A DNA stretch of 64,000 bases from Hepsetus odoe (Eukaryota; Chordata; Actinopteri; Characiformes; Hepsetidae). How positions within the stretch are numbered: position 1 is the stretch's first letter; the number at the start of each line of letters is the position of its first letter. The position numbers and the translations under genes were made by a program. Shown here piece after piece: positions 56,101 to 64,000 of the stretch. The stretch is from NCBI GenBank assembly GCA_017165825.1, contig CM029370.1, positions 11,257,767-11,321,766 of the forward strand. The letters run 5' to 3'. The notes under the pieces were generated by a model, which was not told where the DNA came from, did not search any database, and was given only the letters and a program-made list of their open reading frames with translations.

Positions 56101-59100
56101 ATGCAGCTCCTTCTGACCTTCTCTGTACTTCTCCATCAACACCCTCAGAGCAAACATTGCACCTGTAGAGCTCTTTCTCGGCATAAAACCATACTGCCAT
56201 TCACTAATGTTCACCTCTTTTCTTAACCTAGCTTCCACTACTCTTTCCCATAACTTCAAGCTGTGGCTGATCCACTTTATCACTCTATAGTTACCACAGC
56301 TCTGTGCATCAACCTTATTCTTGAACATCAGTATCAGTACACTTTGTCTCCACTCCTCAGGCATCCTCTCACTTTCCAAGATTCTGTTAAACAATCTGGT
56401 CAGAAAATCAACTGCCATCGGTATGACATCCGGTCCAACAGTCTTTCCATTCTTCACCCTCTTCATCGTTGCCCTTACTTCCATCAAGCTTATTTGCTGC
56501 ACTTCCTGGTTCACTATCCTCACATCATCCAATCTTCTCTCTCTCTCATTTTCTTCATTCATCAACCCCTCAAAGTACTCCTTCCATCTGCTCAACATGC
56601 TCTGGTCACCTGTGAGTACGTTTCCATTTCTATCCTCTATCTTCCTGACCTGCTGCACATCTTTCCCAGCTCTGTCTCTCTGTCTAGCCAATCGGTATAG
56701 GTCCTTTTCTCCCTCCTTGCTGTCCAACCTCTCATACAATTCACCAAATACCTTATCTTTGACCTTCGCCACTGCTTTCTTCACCCTGCGGTTCATCTCC
56801 TTGTACTTCTGTCTACTTTCTTCATCTCTCTGACTGCCCCACTTCTTCTTAGCCTCCCTCTTCTTCTGCATATTCTTGGTTCTACAACCAGGTTTCCCCC
56901 TTCTTCATTCCAGATGTCACACCAAGTACAAGTTTCTAGGTGTCTGCTTTACCACTTCTGCAGTAGTTTCCCAGCAATCCGGTAGCTCTTCAACACCTCT
57001 CAGTGCCCATGTTAACTCCTGCCTGAATTCCATCTTGAGGTCCTCCTTCAGTTTCCACCACTTGATCCTCAACTTTTCCCTCACTTTCCTCCACTTCTTG
57101 ACCTCCAAGGTCATCCTACAGACCACCATCCTATGCTGTTTAGCAACACTCTCCCCTGTCACTAATTTGCAGTCTCCAATCTCCTTCAGACTGACCCTCC
57201 TGCAAAGAATATAATCTACCTGTAAGCCTCTTCCTTCACTCTTATACGTCACCATGTGCTCCTCACTCCTCTAATACTAAAATAAGTATTAACTACAGCC
57301 ATATCCATCCTTTTCACAAAATCTACAACCATCTGACCTTCAGCATTCCTCTCCTTGACAACATACCTATCCATCACCTCCTCATCACCTCATTTCCCTT
57401 CACCAACATGACAATTAAAATCTGCACCAATCACCACTCTCTCTCCATTGGGTACACTCTCTATCACTTCACCTAACTCACTCCAGAATTCTTCTTTCTC
57501 TTCCATCTTACAACCAACTTGTGGGGCATAAACACTAACAACATTCATTATCACATTTTCAACTCAAATTTTCAATGTCCCTACCCTCACTTCCACTCTC
57601 CTGCCCTTCTTTCTCTCCTCCTCCCTCCGGATATGCCTTCGTCCACTTCTTCTTCTTCACCTTTGGCCAACAGTAGTCCCATTTCCACCAGCACCCTGTA
57701 GGCTAATAGCGCTTGTGGCAGTCGTTGTTAACCCGGGACTCGACTGATCCGGTATGGAAGTTTGTTTCATTGTCCGCATGTTGATTTGGCAAAGTTTTAC
57801 AGTAGATGTCCTTACTGACGTAACCCTCCCCATTTATCCAGGCTTGGGACCAGCATAAAGAAATACACTGGCTTTTGCATCCCTAGTGGCAGGTTACTTG
57901 ATTATCGATTACTCATTTGAAAAAATATATGTATATATATATAATTTTTTTATTTAAAAAATTATTATTTTGCAAAATGAGTACAGAGAACCTAGAGGTC
58001 ATTAAATGGTCAAGTTCACTTTTAACATTTTGTAAATAAAATCACTCTTTTGTTCTTCACTGAAAGAAAGAAAACCTAGACCAAACCTCATAAATGTGCT
58101 TTTTTAAAATAAAAGATTTAATGTGAAATAAAATCAATTTTGTTATTAACAACATGTATTTGATAACCTTTAAAAATAATCACCAGGACTAATTACGGCA
58201 GTAATTATATAGTGGATAGTGACAGTTTCCTCTCATTTCCTCATTAAAAGAATTAATATTTGCAAATAGCCTTTTTAAATGTGGTGCTAGTCGGATAACA
58301 CACAAAGGGAAACACACATATAGAAAGGAACACAAATTCACAACATTTATTAAGCATTTACTGACTGGATTCTTCTGCCAGCTATCTTGACCCCCATATG
58401 CACAAAACCTACATAAGGGTTAAAGAAAGCTGTCTGTGAAAGCTACCTGTGGGTCTGTGGTGTTAGGTGAAATAAAAGTGCTGAAGCTGGTTCCATTGAA
58501 GTTGCTGGTGTTGATGGCTGAAATGCCCACTGCCAGGTTTTTGGATGTGATTGCCAAGGATGGACCATCAAATTCAATCTTCTGCACCAGTTCATCCATA
58601 GTTTTCAGAGCTCTGATTGAAAAGGCATGATTTTAGAGCACAAAGCTTATTAGCAATGAAATGCAGAGCAAAAAAGCATATACTACACCCATACATTTAC
58701 CATCAAGTTCTAACTTAATTTCTTTGGTCAGCTAGGAGCTGCTAACTAGTGACAGCTAAGATTTGATTGTTAATCAGCATGTTTGGCAACTTTAGCAATG
58801 TATTTTAACAGCAGCATGTTTTGATCAGCTTATTTATATACATGTGATAATAAATGTATATGCAAGCACTTGCACTGCTACCTCTATTTCCATTCATAGT
58901 AAACTCATCTATAGACATTAATAACATTTACATTTGCAGCATTTAGCCAATGTTCTTATCCAGAGCGACTTCCATGTCCTAATTACAGGGACAGTCCTCC
59001 TTGGAGCAATTCAAGGTTAGGGGTCTTGCTCAGGGACCCAGTGCTGGCAAGTGCCAGAGATGGGATTTGAACCTGGGACCTCACCTTGTGCCATAGGTCC

Positions 59101-62100
59101 ATAGGCAAGTACCCTACCATTAGCAGCATTATTTTGCTGTGGATAATTTGCCTTGATGGCAAATTATGCTTGCTTGGATATCTGGCAATGAATGGCTATA
59201 GCATTGTCCAAGACTGACCTCATGCTCACCCAATGGTAGGACAAACATCTAAATGGTTATGACATTTTTAAAGGTCCAAAAATAACCTGAAGAAACCACT
59301 GATTAATAGCTTCTTTACTCTCTACAATGTGTGCCTGATCAACAAAGGTAAAGTATACAATCTACTATTTCTATAACAGCCAGAAAATACACCTACGTTC
59401 CTGAGGCTGCTATCTGTGCAGACTCTGAGGTGATCATCACATTGGACATGATGGTGACCACAGTGGTAGCCAAGGTGGCATTAATCCGAGCCACATTCAC
59501 CAGCTTCTTCACCATGGTAACGACCTTGGAAACCTCCAAGGTGGACAACTCATTGTTTGTGATGTCGGCAAGCTGCACAGCCACTTCTGCAGCATTCTCT
59601 GTTTCCAAACATGGGGATCAGGTTAAGGCGACTCTCAAAAGCACAATGATAAATAGAAAGCATTGTATGGATGGAATGTTACATTATCAATTTTTATTAA
59701 GGAATTAACAAAAGCCTACCTTGTGAAACGTCTATTTCTTCTATGTCTTTGCAATTTGTGAAGTCTGGCAGGCCCCACAATGATGTATAATTGTCTGTGC
59801 TGATGATGCTAAGAGAATTAAATTTTTAGGTCTTTAGTAGGCATATTGATGAAAAACAAACAGGAAAAATAACAAGATTAAAAAACAGGAAGGTCCAATA
59901 GTATCATGATAAATTGTTTTCTACTCACCATGTCCTAGATGCATTTTGATCTTTGTAAGGGAAGCAAGGGATGTACTGGGTGACAGATGGTTTGATCTCT
60001 GGCCATTTATAGTGAAGTGACTCCTCTGCTGGACAGTTTTCTAAAGAATCAGCCATATTACAAATGATAATAATACTTTTGTATGAGGAGCTTTGTCCAG
60101 AAGAACTGTGACAATGACTGATATCTGTAATTAGTCACATCTTAAGCATTTTGAACTGGTTAGTTTCTAAAATTGGAATTTCAAAAGTTCAGAGCCTCTT
60201 TAAAGTTTCTTGTTTGTTCAAATTCACTCACATTTATATAAATGGGGACAAACATTTTAAAATAACCAAAACTGCAGTTATGCTTTCAAAACTGGATCAA
60301 GAAAACCTGATTTTCACTGATTCTAGCTGTTTTGAATGGTTGTGCATTTGATTGTTTCATACCAATGGCCTCTACGATGACATTGACCATGGTGACATCA
60401 GGAGAGCTATTCAGCCAGGTCTTAATCTCAGCACTTGTCAGATCTTTTCCTGTAGTGTTTCTATACATCAGCAGGGCCTTACAAATGTATCTGGAAAGAA
60501 AATAAAACAAGAGGAACCATTATCAGAATTTTAATTTCTACAAAGTGCTCATTGACAGAATTTGAGTAAAGTGAGTAAAGACATTTTTACTAGCTAGACA
60601 ATTATAATAATATACCTATTGCCTGCAGAGCTGGAGACATCAGTGCCAGGTTGAACACTAGGAAGAAGATACAAGACATATTAGTGAATAATGTGATTAG
60701 CTGAAAACTGAAAATCAGTCAAAAGCAATGATGCACAATGTTAAAGCCATGTTAGCGGATGTGTCTCACCTGACATTGTAAACATAAACAGTATAGTTCC
60801 AGTTTTGAAATGTATTGTTGAACTGTTGAGGAAGATATGCACACAAATATGAATAAAACTTGCTATCAAGGGGAGCGAAGTAACCTGCAATTTGTAAGAC
60901 CTTGTTTACAAATTTGTAACAGTTTGTGGCAACAGGCTTTAATGATCAAGAGTGGTACTCAAGAGTTAAAATGAATGCAGTGTAAATTCTTTCAGTTTAG
61001 AATCCATACACAATTGATCAAGTTTGCATATATGAAAAACATACAGGCCACAAGTCCAAAAGTATCCAGACATAATTCCTAATTCAGCTACTTTAAGGTT
61101 TTTATTTACTTTTGCACATGGTTTGACCTCCATTAAAAGTTTTAGTAGAATAAGATAATATTCGGCAAATTTAGTTGCTTCCTTGTCCAATGGCAAATGT
61201 CTCGCCCTTAAGCACTGGACTGGAACTGAGTTATCTGTAGTGTAACATCTAATGTTAACTCTCCCAGAAATTAAGACACAGTTAACACAGCATTGGAGGA
61301 GGGAAAACACCCAGTTTATACTCTTGATTTCAAAATAAAAATTGTATTTAGAATTTTTAGAAAAACTGATTGAGTCGATTTGGACACATATTGTACTTAA
61401 AAAATAAAAAATATTATTTAAAAATGAATAACGAAAATGTAATTTTTTGTGCTTTTTGAGCGTTTGATATATTGAAAATAACCACTGTAAACATATACAA
61501 CCATACCCATTTCTCCACATCTGTGATCTGATGGTCAAATGTCACAACAATCCGGTAGAAAGTAGCCTCTGCAATTTAATAGAAATAAATATATCCTTAC
61601 TTGTTAGTCTGTGATCAAGATAATAGGCAATACAACACTTATGTGTTGCATAGCAGTAGTTTAATTTTGATGCAAATACTTGGTAAGATTAGTTTAGTTT
61701 AAAATTCCAAACACAAAACCACTATATTTTAGAAATCTACTGCTATGCTCCACAGCCATCACAAGATGGCTCTCATGTATTTTGAATTGTTAGTGCAGGA
61801 CTACAGCACAATGCATCTCTACTCCATGCCAAAACCTTCTCATGAGACTACAATAAAGAAAGTTAATTTGTGTAAATGTGATTCCGAACAATCTTTTACA
61901 GTTGTCAAACTATAATCTTACTCTTGTGCTCAAACTGTGTTTTAAATGTTTTGTTAGCAAGAGCATAGTCTCATAAGAAAGTGAAATTGGAAAAAAAAAA
62001 TTATTAGAGAACAATTACAGGAAGAATCACTCTTCTCTTGTGAGAGTATAGCAGAATGATAAGCCCTTAACATAACTGATTAATTGTGTGAAAACTAATG

Positions 62101-64000
62101 TTAATATCCATCTCCCTCTACCAAATCACAAGGAATCAAGACAACACCCTCCTAGAAACTTGACAGCAGAATGATTGTTTCTCCCCTTTAAAATCAACAC
62201 TCTAGGCTTGCTATTGCACCAAGCAAAGATTTTACTACGAAGAAAATATTTCTTTCACTAATGTCTACTTTGTTATTGGAAAACATACTGTTCCCGGTTG
62301 AAAGTCCACACAGACATGTAATATGAAAGCGAGCTTTACATGGGCATGGAGCAAGTTCAGGGGAGTCTGTGGTAGTCCCATGAGTGACGCCAGTGGGCTC
62401 AATGTCAAAGCCTGCAATAGCTCCCTTAGATGGGGTGGTGAGAGGGAGTGTGCCATTTAAGGGGACAAAGAACTGGTCATCAATGGCCGGGGGAGACGGA
62501 TGCGTTTCTCTATCTGTGGTGGCGGGGTGAACAACAAGTACATTGTGACTGTTGCTGGAGGGCTTTGCTGATTCATTCTTAGCCCAAAATGCCTGTTCTG
62601 TTGTTGGAGACTGGGCATATTTAGTATCCTGAAGGTTTCCTGGAATGTCAGTATCCACTGGGGGAACGGGTGGAGCAGAGGTTTGTTTACTTGCTTCTAA
62701 CCTTGTAGGCCACCAGTGTGAGCTCAGGAGGGTGGAGGAATGGTGAAATCCACTGGTTGATTGAATGAGATCCAGCACATTGCCTGTGCCTGGTAAAGGT
62801 GCTACAACTTCAGTCATTGTTGCTGTCAGAGGAGGAACAGAATTTAAGTTTTCTCCCACATGAGGATGGAGGGACATTAACCTGTCATGGGACATTTCAG
62901 TTACATTGGACAATGTGTTGCTATGACTGTGCCCAGAAATGGGCATGATTGTGCTGACATTGGCAATAAAACCAAAGGGGGTATATGTTCTATTGAGAGA
63001 GAAAGAATTTGATCTAGTTGTGTGATAACTGGTGTCAATGCGAGTAAGGGTATTTGAGATTTCATGAATGTGTAATGAGATTGTGTTACTGAGTGCTGGG
63101 GTCAGTGTATGACTATAATGGCTTTCTAACATGCCTGTGAAGGTGGGTGTTCTTTCTTGGTAGGTGGATCTCTCAAATACTTCCTGAGACTCAATGAGGG
63201 ATTCATTTTTCATTATGCTTATATGCTGTTGTGTGTCTGTATCATTTCTTGTGTCAATGATATACGATGGATTCTCCATTTCATGCTGAGATTGAAATGA
63301 CCCTCTCTGAGAGTATAGAAAGCCAGAATAAGAGAGAGATGGTGCCGGTAAAGAGGCTAACAAATCTACAACATCTTCTGCAAAGCTCTCTGTCTTAAAG
63401 GCACTCCCCCATTCTCTGGCCTTTGAGACATCCATCCATGCTGCCGGAACTGGCATTGAACTGGGAGAGCTGATGACTATGGGTGATACATCTCTCCTCT
63501 CAGCTCTAATCTGAAAACTTGATGGAGAGCTACCCCATTTCTCTGTCAGGGTGGCCATCATGGCATGTGGTGACTCAGAACTGCTGTTGAGAGAAATATG
63601 AGATGTACGTGACAGGTCCTTTAAATCTGCCTCTGAAGAATGATTATGGTCTTTTTGCCTGTTCAAACCCCTGAACAAAGTCTCAGGCAATCCACTCACA
63701 AATGATGGCTTCAGTGTCTGAGCTAAATCTAATTTAGACTGACTGGCCTCTGTTGGTGAAACTGTTGTATGCTCAGTGCCAAAATATGAAACATTAAGAT
63801 TAGGTGTTATAGAATATGTTGAGTCGTAAGTGTGTGGGTTATGGGTTGAAAAAAAAATATTCTCTGACAGGGGCAAAACCAGATCACTATCGTCTTTAGC
63901 ACCTGAGGTGAAGAGGCTTTCAGCAGAGCCAGGTGTCAGAGCCATGGAAACATCAGTGGCTGTCAACAGGAACAATGGACTGGGTCTGACAGTATCCGTC
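34670..64000 (-). CDS. adgrg6: Adhesion G-protein-coupled receptor G6 (GPR126), 5' end outside window
   Basis: Twenty exons on -: >64000-62289, 61568-61507, 60822-60770, 60657-60616, 60490-60363, 60040-59929, 59808-59720, 59598-59397, 58612-58447, 53750-53610, 52425-52306, 52140-52095, 51245-51139, 50948-50821, 50301-50033, 49655-49553, 49265-48982, 45744-45643, 44582-44427, 34851-34670. Every junction has AG/GT and a consistent phase. The protein order is Ser/Thr-rich stalk, SEA, HormR, GAIN with GPS (CLCSHL/THFGILM), seven helices, and a tail ending DNFYKNIMISDSFSHSTKF. This ending and SSDNLGKSLSSSS are specific to ADGRG6 and exclude ADGRG2/ADGRG4. The receptor signals in Schwann-cell myelination, inner ear and heart. 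CUB and pentraxin exons lie beyond base 64000. Confidence 0.94.
35000..38710 (-). other. adgrg6: adgrg6 last intron, proximal part
   Basis: AT-rich intronic DNA. It holds a poly-A/T tract near 35148-35161 and a CA microsatellite (36541-36597), but no exon or recognised transposon up to the SINE at 38717. Confidence 0.5.
36541..36597. repeat. (CA)n microsatellite
   Basis: About 20 CA units, with CGCACA variants at the right end. Confidence 0.95.
38717..38965 (+). mobile_element. tRNA-headed SINE (family A)
   Basis: GGGGCAGCGGTGGCCTAGTG head, GGTTCAAATCCCAGA B-box, GAGGTACCCTTGAGCAAGG body, CACAATGACAAGTAGTCAC tail. In the last adgrg6 intron, antisense to the gene. Confidence 0.85.
39941..40194 (+). 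repeat. 5' LTR of copy 2
   Basis: Starts TGTCACAGTC, ends ACCATTACA. It has a TATTTAA box at 40028-40034 and AATAAA at 40129-40134. It shares the block with GCACACCTG...GTGTGCTTCATT and the GAGTCAGAACAGAGC start region with copy 1. It lacks about 80 bases of the copy-1 R/U5 region. Confidence 0.88.
40195..40205 (+). other. Putative self-primer binding site, copy 2
   Basis: The core AATGAACC just after the 5' LTR is complementary to GGTTCATT at 40060-40067, again about 30 bases after the TATA box. At the position where copy 1 has G:C, copy 2 has A:T on both sides, so the pairing is kept although the sequence changed. Confidence 0.6.
40198..42953 (+). pseudogene. Cargo gene of copy 2: ASPM-like IQ array and coiled coil, broken
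   Basis: Pieces in order: N-terminal region (LREHLEGEEWVRQ, 40198-40540), basic stretch with a 15-bp tandem repeat of ESGIK (40860-40919), and IQ motifs from about 41026. Early stops lie where copy 1 reads Arg or Lys (for example after LQAAF and in the YRAH unit). An open block of 290 codons (41386-42258) has SAAMFLQASFRGQRVRRE to RKNVAAMQKAATIIQAAVGM and then, after a deletion, LAQDKGELQGKSS and NQTRAELKQVQDHSVALQ. The tail at 42277-42953 is split into several frames. Compared with copy 1 it lacks about 300 bp between ARDLA and LAQDKGEL. Confidence 0.78.
43360..43636 (+). repeat. 3' LTR of copy 2
   Basis: Starts TGTCACATTC and ends ACCGTTACA. It contains the 23 bases (around GGTTCCGGTTGGGCACGACA) missing from the 5' LTR. 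Confidence 0.88.
44042..44277 (+). mobile_element. tRNA-headed SINE (family A), beside the adgrg6 exon
   Basis: GCAGCGGTGGCCTAGTGG head, GGTTCAAATCCCC B-box, tail CACAATGACAAGAATAGTCAC. It is the parental-looking locus of the SINE in the endothelin intron insert: the same flank follows (TTTATGTTCTGGACACAAAG). Confidence 0.9.
44427..44582 (-). CDS. adgrg6: adgrg6 cytoplasmic-tail exon (source of the copy at 21813)
   Basis: Encodes DWSKTATNNTKKVSSDNLGK, SLSSSSFGSTTATWTSKAK and a segment ending KRHSSAG. Flanked by ATATTGCAG and GTAAGC. It is in phase with exon 45643-45744 and with the terminal exon. Confidence 0.93.
44752..46680. repeat. adgrg6 intron with poly-T and TA/CTAT microsatellites
   Basis: Intron sequence around exon 45643-45744. 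It holds a poly-T tract (45009-45029), a short CTAT repeat (46593-46609) and a TA microsatellite (46613-46674). No other feature is seen. Confidence 0.7.
45643..50948 (-). CDS. adgrg6: adgrg6 seven-transmembrane exons
   Basis: Helix 1 is in 50821-50948 (NKILTFITYIGCGISAIFSA). Helices 2-4 start in 50033-50301 (RRDYPSKILMN, FTWMGLESIHMYIALVKVFN). ECL2 is in 49553-49655 (LPAVIVGIVVAADKDSYGK) and joins the next exon to make the conserved EFCWI cysteine. Helices 5-6 and the start of 7 are in 48982-49265 (QICGRNGKRTNRTLREEVLR, FLLGMTWGFAFFAWG). The end of helix 7 and the basic tail are in 45643-45744 (FHCALKENVQKQWRRYLCCG). All hallmark family-G residues are intact. Confidence 0.93.
46682..47160. 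mobile_element. Fold-back mariner-type MITE (copy 1)
   Basis: Ends CAGTACTGT...AGTACT beside TA dinucleotides. The two arms are inverted copies of each other over most of the length (for example CAATATTTGGTGTGACCACC on the left against a TAACACCAAATATTG block on the right). The right terminal arm is shortened by a deletion near 47132. No transposase is encoded. It is homologous to 52999-53540. Confidence 0.8.
47268..47530 (+). mobile_element. tRNA-headed SINE (family A), nearly complete
   Basis: GGCAGCGCTGGCCTAGCGG head, GGTTCAAACCCC B-box, full body with GTTGCCCTGAGGTACCC and GTTAAATGCAGAGGTCC, tail TTGCAATGACAAGGGTTGTC. The best preserved of its family here. Confidence 0.88.
47925..48045 (+). 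mobile_element. Partial tRNA-headed SINE
   Basis: Eroded head, then AAGTACCCCTGTGCAAGGTA and CCATCACTGCTCCC. It ends abruptly at GGCGCC. Confidence 0.65.
48105..48640 (+). mobile_element. Degraded LINE 3' fragment (L2-like)
   Basis: CTACTGCAACTCTCTCCTCC, ACAATGCTGCAGCATGTCC and CAGTGGCTTCCTGTTTGCC are the recognisable residues of a fish L2-type LINE C-terminal coding region. Many gaps, no open frame. Confidence 0.6.
51139..59598 (-). CDS. adgrg6: adgrg6 GAIN domain and GPS exons
   Basis: Exons 59397-59598 (AAEVAVQLADITNNELSTLE), 58447-58612, 53610-53750, 52306-52425, 52095-52140 (WDPKPLCVFWDFTMQ) and 51139-51245 (GGWNSKGCKV, then TICLCSHLTHFGILM). The GPS has the four Cys/two Trp pattern and the HL/T autoproteolysis site. 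The tethered agonist would begin THFGILMDISG, completed in the next exon. Self-cleavage should therefore be possible. Confidence 0.92.
52999..53540. mobile_element. Fold-back mariner-type MITE (copy 2)
   Basis: Bounded by TA on both sides, with CAGTACTGTG and CACAGTACTG ends. Arms of about 250 bp are inverted copies with roughly 80-90 percent match by eye. Length 542 bp. It lies in the intron between the GAIN exons at 52306 and 53610. The small frame it contains is part of the arm and not a gene. Confidence 0.85.
53751..55034 (-). other. adgrg6: adgrg6 intron between GAIN exons, proximal part
   Basis: AT-rich intron sequence with an A-rich simple tract (54462-54497). Nothing else recognised. 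Confidence 0.5.
55035..57895 (-). mobile_element. RTE-clade LINE, best preserved copy
   Basis: The frame at 55696-56871 (391 codons on -) holds the linker (SRQKYKEMNRRVKKAVAKVK) and the RT with MKRVKNGKTVGPD, the region around GFMPRKSSTGAMFALRVLME, ADLEKAYDRVPREELW and the box MMFAEDTVICS. A C-terminal frame (55099-55473) holds LRWFGHVKRREGGYIGRRML. The endonuclease part at 56880-57860 is broken. The catalytic box reads FAED instead of FADD, which should abolish activity. It lies in an adgrg6 intron, in the same orientation as the gene. Confidence 0.9.
57896..58446 (-). other. adgrg6: adgrg6 intron, AT-rich
   Basis: TA-rich tract at 57925-57965, otherwise unique sequence. Confidence 0.5.
58925..59130 (-). 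mobile_element. tRNA-headed SINE (family B), reverse orientation
   Basis: Reverse complement of the 30903-31107 SINE: the tail CATTTGCAGCATTTAGCCA comes first, then the B-box complement GGGATTTGAACCTGG and the head complement. In an adgrg6 intron. Confidence 0.8.
59720..61568 (-). CDS. adgrg6: adgrg6 SEA and HormR domain exons
   Basis: 61507-61568, 60770-60822, 60616-60657 and 60363-60490 encode a SEA-like fold (ATFYRIVVTFDHQITDVEKW, CKALLMYRNTTGKDLTSAE). 59929-60040 and 59720-59808 encode the hormone-receptor motif (CPAEESLHYKWPEIKPSVTQ, YIPCFPYKDQNASRT followed by Cys made across the junction). The exons are only 42-128 bp but are all in phase, which is how they were recognised. Confidence 0.85.
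61569..62288 (-). other. adgrg6: adgrg6 intron between stalk and SEA exons
   Basis: Unique AT-rich sequence with an A-run at 61990-62000. No other feature seen. Confidence 0.5.
62289..64000 (-). CDS. adgrg6: adgrg6 long Ser/Thr-rich stalk exon, open to the window edge
   Basis: An open frame of at least 570 codons without a stop from 64000 to the donor GTATGT at 62288. It is rich in Ser, Thr, His and Pro, with many N-x-S/T sites, and has almost no cysteines until the CPCKARFHITCLCG end. This composition suggests a heavily O-glycosylated, mucin-like spacer between the pentraxin part and SEA. The ADGRG6 proteins I know have no exon of this size here. It joins the next exon in phase (AAC A / AG GCT). 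Confidence 0.75.

Overview
The window is vertebrate nuclear DNA, almost certainly from a ray-finned (teleost) fish. It has short exons with GT-AG introns from three recognisable vertebrate genes, and it is dense in fish-type repeats: RTE-clade LINEs, tRNA-headed SINEs, Tc1/mariner elements and Ty3/gypsy-like LTRs. There are no bacterial-style operons, and most long open frames belong to mobile elements.

Host genes. (1) The last four coding exons of pex3 lie on + at 570-1759. (2) A complete four-exon endothelin gene lies on + at 19205-27113. Its place between pex3 and adgrg6 and its divergent peptide favour edn4, the fish-type fourth endothelin, over edn1. (3) The 3' two-thirds of adgrg6 (GPR126) lies on - from 64000 down to the stop codon at 34670. 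Twenty coding exons are visible: a long Ser/Thr-rich exon cut by the window edge, then SEA, HormR, GAIN/GPS, seven transmembrane helices and the conserved cytoplasmic tail. Splice phases join all of them without a break.

Mobile landscape. 1-6.5 kb: end of pex3, then unique intergenic DNA. 6.5-17.4 kb: a nested pile of RTE LINEs, one of which was split by an LTR element (9828-13690), a degraded Tc1 transposon (14365-15966) and a SINE. 17.4-19.2 kb: unique upstream DNA of the endothelin gene. 19.2-27.7 kb: the endothelin gene; its first intron holds a 1.6 kb insert, flanked by a perfect 36-bp direct repeat, that carries an adgrg6 exon copy. 28-30.3 kb: an RTE LINE interrupted by a U6 snRNA-SINE chimera. 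34.6-64 kb: adgrg6, whose introns hold a second LTR element (39941-43636), two fold-back mariner MITEs, SINEs and an RTE LINE (55.0-57.9 kb).

Most unusual system. The two LTR elements (9828-13690 and 39941-43636) contain no reverse transcriptase, protease or integrase that I can see. In place of gag-pol each carries a long array of IQ motifs resembling ASPM (abnormal spindle protein), followed by a coiled coil and a Ser-rich tail. Both have TG...CA LTRs and 5-bp target duplications. Both also have sequence just after the 5' LTR that is complementary to the predicted RNA 5' end, the self-priming layout known from Tf1/sushi retrotransposons. The pairing co-varies between the two copies. I read them as two members of a non-autonomous, self-primed LTR retrotransposon family that carries a captured host spindle/calmodulin-binding module.
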